From: JAKAXG01 sp035702985
GTDB taxonomy: Bacteria; Actinomycetota; Acidimicrobiia; Acidimicrobiales; Palsa-688
NCBI GenBank assembly: GCA_035702985.1
Contig: DASSZD010000116.1
Location: 1 to 28,759 of the forward strand
Direction of reading: 5' to 3'
Length of the DNA stretch: 28,759 nt
Shown: positions 7,542 through 12,156 of the stretch, piece by piece
Numbering within the stretch: the first letter of the stretch is position 1
Layout: each line of letters opens with the position of its first letter
The notes under the pieces: model-generated
The model's input: only the letters and a program-made list of their open reading frames with translations
The model's database searches: none
What the model was told of the DNA's origin: nothing
Program-made: the position numbers and the translations under genes

Positions 7542-8975
7542 GTGACGAAGATCTGGTACTGCCGCAACTGCGGCTACGAGGTGACCTCCCGCGGGCGCTG
7601 CCACGCCTGCCGCGAGAAGCTCGTCCCGTCGGCGCTGCCCCAGCTGGCCGCCGGACCGGAGGACGAGGAGGTCGGCTACAACATCGAGGGGTGGCCCGGG
7701 CCTGACCGGGGTCGGCTGATCGACCGGCTCAACGACCTGGGGATCATCCACCGCTTCGAGGACGAGGAGCTGGTGGTCGACGCCTCCGATGAGGAGCGGG
7801 TGGACGACCTGGTCGCCATGCTGGCCGACGGTGCCGACCTGGGCGCCGATCCGGCCTTCGGCGGGGACGGGGAGCTGGACGACCTGGACGGGTCCGGCGG
7901 CTGGGGCGGCCCGGGCGACCTGGGGGGGCGGGGCGGCCCGGGCGGCCTCGACGAGGAGGGCGAGCCGGTCGACCCGGCCATCGACACGGCCGTCCGGCTG
8001 CTGGCCGACGCCGCCGCCCGACTGAAGCGGGACCCGACCGACATGCAGGCCGACGCCGACGTGGCCGAGGCGTCGGCGGCCGTGTTCATCCCGGACCGGT
8101 ACGGACCGCTGGACGGTGACACGTGGACGGCGGTGGGCCGGGTGACCAGGAAGTTGTTGGCCCTGCTCGGCGCCGAGGAGGCCCTGGACGAGCAGATCCG
8201 GGCCGAGGCGGCGGTGCTGCAGAAGCTGCTGGCTCCGGTCTCGCGGGCCGGATCGACCGTGGCCCTGGGCCCCGAGGGGGCGGCCGCCCTGGGCGGGGCG
8301 CCGGGGGGCTCGGCTGGGCCGTCGGGTTCGGCTGGCGCGGCCGGCTTGGAGGGTGCGGCCGGCTTGGAGGGTGCGGCTGGGCCGGTGGGTGCGGCGGGCT
8401 CGTCGGGTTCGGCGGCCGGCGGGGCCGGGGTGGGGGATGGAGCGGCTTCCGGGGGGCCGCCTGCCGACGGCGATGGTGCTGGTGCTGGTGCTGGTGGCGG
8501 TGCTGGCGCTGGCGAGAAGACGGTGTACGAGCTGCCGGAGTGGCTACCCGAGCAGCGGGCCCAGCTCGGGGTGTTCCTCGATGACGCCGGGATCGGCTAC
8601 GAGTGGGAGGACGCCGAGCTGATCGTGCCGGCCGACCGGGAGAACGAGGTCGAGGAGCTGTTCGGCCAGGTCCGGGGGGTGGACGTCGACGAGGCGGACG
8701 AGGACGACGAGGTCCGCTACCAGGCGGTGGCCGAGTTGTTCGCGGCGTGCGGCCGGCTGGGGTCGGAGCCCGCCGACGAGGCCCGCCGGGACGCCGTCCT
8801 CGACTGGATCGAGCGGTCATCGGGACCGCCGCTGCTGGGCATGGACGAGGTGGACTGGTTCCGGATCAGCAGCCACGCCCGGACGCTGCAGACGGCCATC
8901 GAGACCGGCGAGGACCTGGACCTCATCGCCCGCGAGGCCCAGGCGCTGCGCCAGATGCTGCGCGCCCTCGTTTGA
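7542..8975 (+). CDS. Uncharacterised zinc-ribbon protein with a duplicated module
   Basis: 477 aa, family not recognised. It begins with a small zinc ribbon (C7, C10, C20, C23; YCRNCGYE...GRCHACRE). Two similar modules follow. Module A has an alpha/beta-looking segment at 55-94 (RLIDRLNDLGIIHRFEDEEL), a Gly/Asp-rich insert (95-145), and a helical part (147-232) ending LDEQIRAEAAVLQKLLAPV. Module B repeats the plan without the insert: 331-375 (QLGVFLDDAGIGYEWEDAEL), then helices ending LDLIAREAQALRQMLRALV at the C-terminus. A Gly/Ala-rich linker (about 235-325), built from short DNA repeats, joins them. There is no signal peptide or membrane segment and the composition is strongly acidic. GTG 7542 is nine bases after the flavoprotein stop. 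The next gene starts inside its stop codon. The two modules suggest intramolecular pairing; the function is unknown. Confidence 0.8.
   Translation: MTKIWYCRNCGYEVTSRGRCHACREKLVPSALPQLAAGPEDEEVGYNIEGWPGPDRGRLIDRLNDLGIIHRFEDEELVVDASDEERVDDLVAMLADGADLGADPAFGGDGELDDLDGSGGWGGPGDLGGRGGPGGLDEEGEPVDPAIDTAVRLLADAAARLKRDPTDMQADADVAEASAAVFIPDRYGPLDGDTWTAVGRVTRKLLALLGAEEALDEQIRAEAAVLQKLLAPVSRAGSTVALGPEGAAALGGAPGGSAGPSGSAGAAGLEGAAGLEGAAGPVGAAGSSGSAAGGAGVGDGAASGGPPADGDGAGAGAGGGAGAGEKTVYELPEWLPEQRAQLGVFLDDAGIGYEWEDAELIVPADRENEVEELFGQVRGVDVDEADEDDEVRYQAVAELFAACGRLGSEPADEARRDAVLDWIERSSGPPLLGMDEVDWFRISSHARTLQTAIETGEDLDLIAREAQALRQMLRALV
8337..8372 (+). repeat. Two tandem 18-bp repeats in the linker coding region
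   Basis: GCGGCCGGCTTGGAGGGT occurs twice in succession (8337-8354 and 8355-8372), encoding part of an Ala-Gly-Leu-Glu-Gly linker. Degenerate copies continue to about 8420. Confidence 0.85.
8475..8510 (+). repeat. Hexanucleotide GGTGCT repeat run
   Basis: Six in-frame units of GGTGCT or close variants, three of them identical and consecutive (8475-8492), encode alternating Gly-Ala in the linker of the zinc-ribbon protein. Such runs are prone to length variation. Confidence 0.8.
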
Positions 8976-9562
8976 CCGTCGGTCTCCTGCTCGCCCCGGG
9001 CGCCGGGGCCGACCGCGACCAGCCCAGCCTGGTGGCCGTCGACCGGGCCGCCGGGGCCCTCGGGCTGGTGGTCGTGCGCATGGACTTCCCGTACCGCCGG
9101 GCCGGCCGGCGGGCACCGGACCGGGCACCGGTGCTCATCGAGGCGGTCCGCTCCGAGGCGGCGTCGATGGCGTCGCGCTGCGATCGCCTGGTGCTGGGGG
9201 GCCGGTCCATGGGCGGCCGGATGTGCTCCATGGCGGTGGCCGAGGGGCTGATCCCGGAGGCCGTAGGCCTGGTGCTCATCAGCTACCCCCTGCACCCGCC
9301 GGGCCGCCCGGAGAAGCTGCGCACAGAGCATTTCCCGGAGATCCGGGTGCCGTGCCTGTTCGTCTCCGGCACCCGGGACGCCTTCGGCAGCCCGGCCGAG
9401 CTGGAGTCCGCCACCTCGCGGATACCCGGGTCGGTGAGCCACCGGTGGGTGGAGGGGAAGGACCACGCGCTGCGCGGCGCCGACCAGGCCGTGGCCGGCC
9501 ACGTCGGGGAGTGGCTGGGTGCCCTCGGGCCGTCCCGGCCGGCTCAGCCGGCCGCCGAGTAG
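8972..9562 (+). CDS. Small alpha/beta hydrolase (KANL3/Tex30-like, dienelactone-hydrolase fold)
   Basis: 196 aa cytosolic protein with an apparently complete catalytic triad: nucleophile S79 in GGRSMGG (GXSXG), D136 in SGTRDAFGS and H165 in GKDHALRG. The N-terminal strand and oxyanion region LLLAPGAGADRDQP fits the KANL3/Tex30 hydrolase-like family. The substrate is unknown; esterase or thioesterase activity is the family expectation. The start is TTG 8972, whose last two bases begin the TGA stop of the upstream gene (TTGA overlap, 8972-8975), so translation is probably coupled to the zinc-ribbon protein. Upstream in-frame starts would overlap that gene heavily, and the hydrolase fold begins right after the TTG. 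The 3' end overlaps the convergent M20 gene by 19 bp. Confidence 0.85.
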   Translation: MTVGLLLAPGAGADRDQPSLVAVDRAAGALGLVVVRMDFPYRRAGRRAPDRAPVLIEAVRSEAASMASRCDRLVLGGRSMGGRMCSMAVAEGLIPEAVGLVLISYPLHPPGRPEKLRTEHFPEIRVPCLFVSGTRDAFGSPAELESATSRIPGSVSHRWVEGKDHALRGADQAVAGHVGEWLGALGPSRPAQPAAE

Positions 9563-10749
9563 GCGGCGTACAGCTCGGCGAAGGCGGCCGCGGCGTCGAC
9601 CAACCGGTCGACCTCCACGTACTCGTCGTCGCCGTGCGCCTGGTCGATGGCGCCCGGCCCGCACACCACCGCCGGGATCCCGGCCTGGTTGCGCACGAAG
9701 CGGGCGTCGGTGGTGAAGCTCATCCCGATGATCCCGGGCTCCCGGCCGGTGACTCTGGCGATGGACGTCCCGACCAGCTTCACCCACGGGTCGCCGGCGG
9801 CCATCTCGCTGGCTTCCCCGAAGGTGTCGAGATCGAAGCGGTAGCGGAGGCCCTCGATACCGGCCTTCTCGATCATGGCCGCCACTTCCGCCTCCGTGGC
9901 TTCGGCGGTCGCCCCCGGCAGCACCCGCCGGTCCAGGCCGATGACCGCCGCCTCCGCCACCGTGTTGAACGTCGTCCCCCCCGAGATGGTCCCCACGTTG
10001 GCGGTCGGCTTGCCGAGCAGGGGGTGCTCCTCGCCGCCGTAGTCGGCGGCGTGCAGGGCCAGCACCAGCCGGGCCGCGTGCTCCACCGCCGAAACCCCCT
10101 CACGGGGCCGGCTGCCGTGCCCCGGCTTGCCGGCCACGTGGATGCGGGCCTGCCAGAGGCCCCGTTCGGCCACGCACAGCTCCAGGTCGGTTGGCTCGGG
10201 CACCAGGCAGGCGTCGCCCCGGACCAGGCCCGCCTCGAGCAGGGCCTGGGTGCCCCAACGCCCGCCCCGTTCCTCGTCGGCTACCAGGTGGAAGACCAGG
10301 TTGCAGCCCGGGGCCCGGCCCTGACGGTCCAGGACGTCGAGGGCGGCGATGGCGGCGGCTATGCCTCCCTTCATGTCGGCGGTGCCCCGGCCGTACAGCT
10401 TTCCGTCCACCAGTTGGGGGTCGAACGGGTCGTGGCTCCAGGCCGCCTCGTTGACCGGCACCACGTCGAGGTGCCCGTTGACGATCAGGGTGGGCCGGTC
10501 CGGGTCCGGGCCGTCGGGGTGGGGCAGCTCGGCCACCAGCGACAGCCGGCCCTCCTTCGGTTCGACGGTGGTCCAGGTGGGTCGCCGGCCATCGAGGGCG
10601 TCGCGCACCACCGCCTCGATCGGCGCCTCGTTCCCCGGCGGGTTGCGGGTGTCCACGGCCACCAGGGCCCTGGTCAGCTCGATCAGGCGACCGGTATCGA
10701 CGAAGTCCCGCACCTTCCCCACCTCTCCCACGTGTTCCGCGTCGTGCAC
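9544..10749 (-). CDS. M20-family metallopeptidase (ArgE/DapE/carboxypeptidase G2 group)
   Basis: Zinc-dependent amidohydrolase of 401 aa. Metal and catalytic residues are visible: NGHLDVVP (H93, D95), GRGTADMKGG (bridging D125), ADEERGG (E159-E160, the catalytic and metal Glu pair), VPEPTDL (E185) and the C-terminal H372 in DQAHGDDEYV. The dimerisation domain lies between. The exact substrate (N-acetylornithine, succinyl-diaminopimelate or a peptide) cannot be told from these motifs; no arg or dap genes are nearby. Two starts compete. GTG 10749 has TAGGCT seven bases upstream (leaderless pattern). GTG 10713 has GGAGAGG eight bases upstream and would give 389 aa, beginning nearer the conserved RLIELTRALV. 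I prefer 10749 because lead genes here look leaderless. It is divergent from the MeaB gene across 44 bp. Confidence 0.9.
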   Translation of the reverse strand: MHDAEHVGEVGKVRDFVDTGRLIELTRALVAVDTRNPPGNEAPIEAVVRDALDGRRPTWTTVEPKEGRLSLVAELPHPDGPDPDRPTLIVNGHLDVVPVNEAAWSHDPFDPQLVDGKLYGRGTADMKGGIAAAIAALDVLDRQGRAPGCNLVFHLVADEERGGRWGTQALLEAGLVRGDACLVPEPTDLELCVAERGLWQARIHVAGKPGHGSRPREGVSAVEHAARLVLALHAADYGGEEHPLLGKPTANVGTISGGTTFNTVAEAAVIGLDRRVLPGATAEATEAEVAAMIEKAGIEGLRYRFDLDTFGEASEMAAGDPWVKLVGTSIARVTGREPGIIGMSFTTDARFVRNQAGIPAVVCGPGAIDQAHGDDEYVEVDRLVDAAAAFAELYAAYSAAG

Positions 10750-10756
10750 GGGTATG

Positions 10757-10762
10757 AGCCTA
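10757..10762 (-). promoter_or_regulatory. Putative -10 (TAGGCT) for the M20 gene
   Basis: Minus-strand TAGGCT lies seven bases before GTG 10749. It competes with an internal Shine-Dalgarno (10728-10722) that would serve GTG 10713. Confidence 0.45.
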
Positions 10763-10777
10763 GGACCGGCCACTCGC

Positions 10778-10783
10778 CATACT
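10778..10783 (+). promoter_or_regulatory. Possible -10 (CATACT) for the MeaB gene
   Basis: CATACT ends ten bases before ATG 10794, with no Shine-Dalgarno between. It is weaker than the other candidates and implies a leader of a few bases at most. Confidence 0.35.
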
Positions 10784-10793
10784 GGACGACGCC

Positions 10794-11873
10794 ATGGTCC
10801 CCCCGACGCCGTCTTCTGCGCCCACGCCTTCCCCTGGCCCCACGCCTCCATCCGGCGTCACGCCTCCATCCGGCGTTACGCCTCCATCGGCGTCGCCCGC
10901 ACCGTCCGCCGGGCCCGCCGGGGGGTCCCGCTCCCGCCGTCCCCCCGAGCTGCTGGCCGCCGCCCGGGCCGGGGACCGCGCCGCGCTCGGTCGGCTCCTG
11001 TCGCTGGTGGAGCGGGGTGGTGCCGACGCCCGCGAGGTGGGCCGGATCTGCTTCGCGGACGGGCAGGCCGATCACGTGGTCGGTATCACCGGGGCGCCCG
11101 GCGCCGGCAAGTCGACCCTCACCGACCGCCTCATCGGGGAGGCCCGGGCCGGCGGCTCGCTGGTGGGCGTGCTGGCCGTCGACCCCAGCTCCCCGTACTC
11201 GGGCGGAGCCATCCTGGGGGACCGGATCCGCATGCAGAGCCACGCCCTGGACGAGGGGGTGTTCGTGCGGTCCATGGCCACCCGGGGGCATCTGGGGGGC
11301 CTGGCCCTGTCCGCCCCCGAGGCCATCCGGGTGCTGGCAGCCAGCGGCCGGTCCCTGATCCTGGTCGAGACGGTGGGTGTGGGTCAGGTAGAGGTCGAGA
11401 TAGCCGGCGCCGCCGACACCACCGTGGTGGTGGTCAACCCCGGCTGGGGTGACGCCGTGCAGGCCGCCAAGGCCGGCCTGCTCGAGGTGGCCGACGTGTT
11501 CGCCGTCAACAAGGCCGACCGTCCGGGGGCCGACGAAGCCCGCCGGGATCTGGAGGCCATGCTGGACATGAGCATGACCATGGGGGAGTGGCGGCCGCCC
11601 GTGGTGATGACCTCCGCCGCCAGCGGGGACGGGATCGCCGAGCTGTGGTCGGCCATCGCCGACCACCGCACCCACCTGGCCGGCGGCGGAGAGCTGGAGC
11701 GCCGGCGGACCCGGCGGCTGCTGGACGAGCTGCGCCGGGTGCTGATCTCCAGCATCGAGCGCGATGTCCGCTCCGCTGAGTCGGGCGAGGCCTACGAGCG
11801 CGTCACCGCCGCCCTCCTGGACCGCCGGATGGACCCCTACGACGCGGCGGCGGAGCTACTCGCCGGCGGTTGA
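10794..11873 (+). CDS. MeaB/ArgK-family G3E GTPase (methylmalonyl-CoA mutase chaperone)
   Basis: GTPase of 359 aa that, in characterised members, gates cobalamin loading and protects methylmalonyl-CoA or a related acyl-CoA mutase. Motifs: Walker A GAPGAGKST (100-108), AVDPSSPYSGGAILGDRIRM (switch I region), ETVGVGQVEVE (Walker B/switch II), NKAD (base recognition) and a helical C-terminal dimerisation arm. The mutase itself is not in the window, so the partner is inferred. Unusually, the first 45 or so residues are a Pro/Ser/Thr-rich low-complexity tail encoded by tandem 18-bp repeats, before the normal start of the family at PPELLAAARAGDRAALG. There is no other in-frame start codon between 10794 and the conserved region, so the tail seems real. 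Its 3' neighbour is a repeat-rich intergenic region. Confidence 0.92.
   Translation: MVPPTPSSAPTPSPGPTPPSGVTPPSGVTPPSASPAPSAGPAGGSRSRRPPELLAAARAGDRAALGRLLSLVERGGADAREVGRICFADGQADHVVGITGAPGAGKSTLTDRLIGEARAGGSLVGVLAVDPSSPYSGGAILGDRIRMQSHALDEGVFVRSMATRGHLGGLALSAPEAIRVLAASGRSLILVETVGVGQVEVEIAGAADTTVVVVNPGWGDAVQAAKAGLLEVADVFAVNKADRPGADEARRDLEAMLDMSMTMGEWRPPVVMTSAASGDGIAELWSAIADHRTHLAGGGELERRRTRRLLDELRRVLISSIERDVRSAESGEAYERVTAALLDRRMDPYDAAAELLAGG
10843..10893 (+). repeat. 18-bp tandem repeats in the MeaB N-terminal tail
   Basis: Two near-identical 18-bp units beginning CGCCTCCATCCGGCGT (10843-10860, 10861-10878) and a shortened third (10879-10893) encode TPPSGV-type repeats. Confidence 0.85.
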
Positions 11874-11912
11874 ACCGGCTACCGACCCCAGATCGGCACC
11901 GGTGGCCCGGGG

Positions 11913-11970
11913 GCGCGGGGCCCGGGAGCGCGGGGCCCGGGGCGCGGGGCCCGGGGGCGCGGGGCCCGGG
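11913..11970 (+). repeat. Four tandem copies of a 14-15 bp GC unit
   Basis: GCGCGGGGCCCGGG is repeated four times (starting 11913, 11928, 11942 and 11957). Each unit contains the self-complementary GGGCCC and CCCGGG, so transcripts could fold into many alternative hairpins. Confidence 0.85.
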
Positions 11971-12006
11971 GGCGGTGGGGCGGGAGCGGTGGGACGGTGG
12001 GGCGGG
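11968..12006 (+). other. G-quadruplex-type motif
   Basis: Six runs of three to five G (11968-72, 11977-80, 11982-84, 11991-93, 11999-12002, 12004-06) with loops of 1 to 6 bases meet the usual G3+N1-7 rule on the plus strand, which is also the sense strand of read-through from the MeaB gene. Confidence 0.55.
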
Positions 12007-12007
12007 A

Positions 12008-12090
12008 TCTGTGAGCGGGAATTCCTTCTGTGAGCCGAAATTCATGAAAAGCTTGTAAAACCGCTCAAAGTCAAAAAAGCCGCTCACAGA
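12008..12090. repeat. 83-bp two-fold symmetric repeat element in an AT-rich island
   Basis: TCTGTGAGCGG (12008-12018) is matched by the perfect reverse complement CCGCTCACAGA (12080-12090). Inner variants TCTGTGAGCCG (12027-12037) and CCGCTCAAAGT (12061-12071) are placed on the same axis at 12049. Copies on each side are exactly 19 bp apart. An alternative 12-bp stem pairs CCTTCTGTGAGC (12024-12035) with GCTCACAGAAGG (12082-12093). The centre is AT-rich, with TTCATGAA and AAGCTT palindromes. It could be a small mobile or repetitive element, a bidirectional terminator or a protein-binding array. Confidence 0.8.
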
Positions 12091-12156
12091 AGGACCGAAC
12101 CCTGGCCCCACGACGGCGCCTCGGGGCCCCGGCGTCGCAGCCCCGCCCCGGTCAGT

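Larger units (their letters stand above)
11874..12156. other. 283-bp convergent intergenic region with layered repeats
   Basis: Lies between the 3' ends of the MeaB gene (plus) and the phosphorylase gene (minus). From left to right it holds a GC-only tandem array, a G-rich quadruplex-type run, and an AT-rich island with a long palindrome. I see no credible gene: possible short reading frames cross the repeats and have no recognisable start signals or family features. Confidence 0.7.

Noticed and set aside
8123..8584. Alternative reading frames rich in Gly, Trp or Arg over the zinc-ribbon gene linker
   Set aside because: They are shadow frames created by the GC-rich repeats; the main frame runs intact through them.
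12008..12090. LacI-family operator, because TGTGAGCG resembles a lac half-site
   Set aside because: The half-sites are tens of bases apart instead of adjacent, and the element lies between two gene ends, not at a promoter.
11803..12111. Short minus-strand reading frame of about 100 codons across the repeat region
   Set aside because: It spans the palindrome and the GC array, overlaps the end of the MeaB gene, has no start signals and shows no family features.
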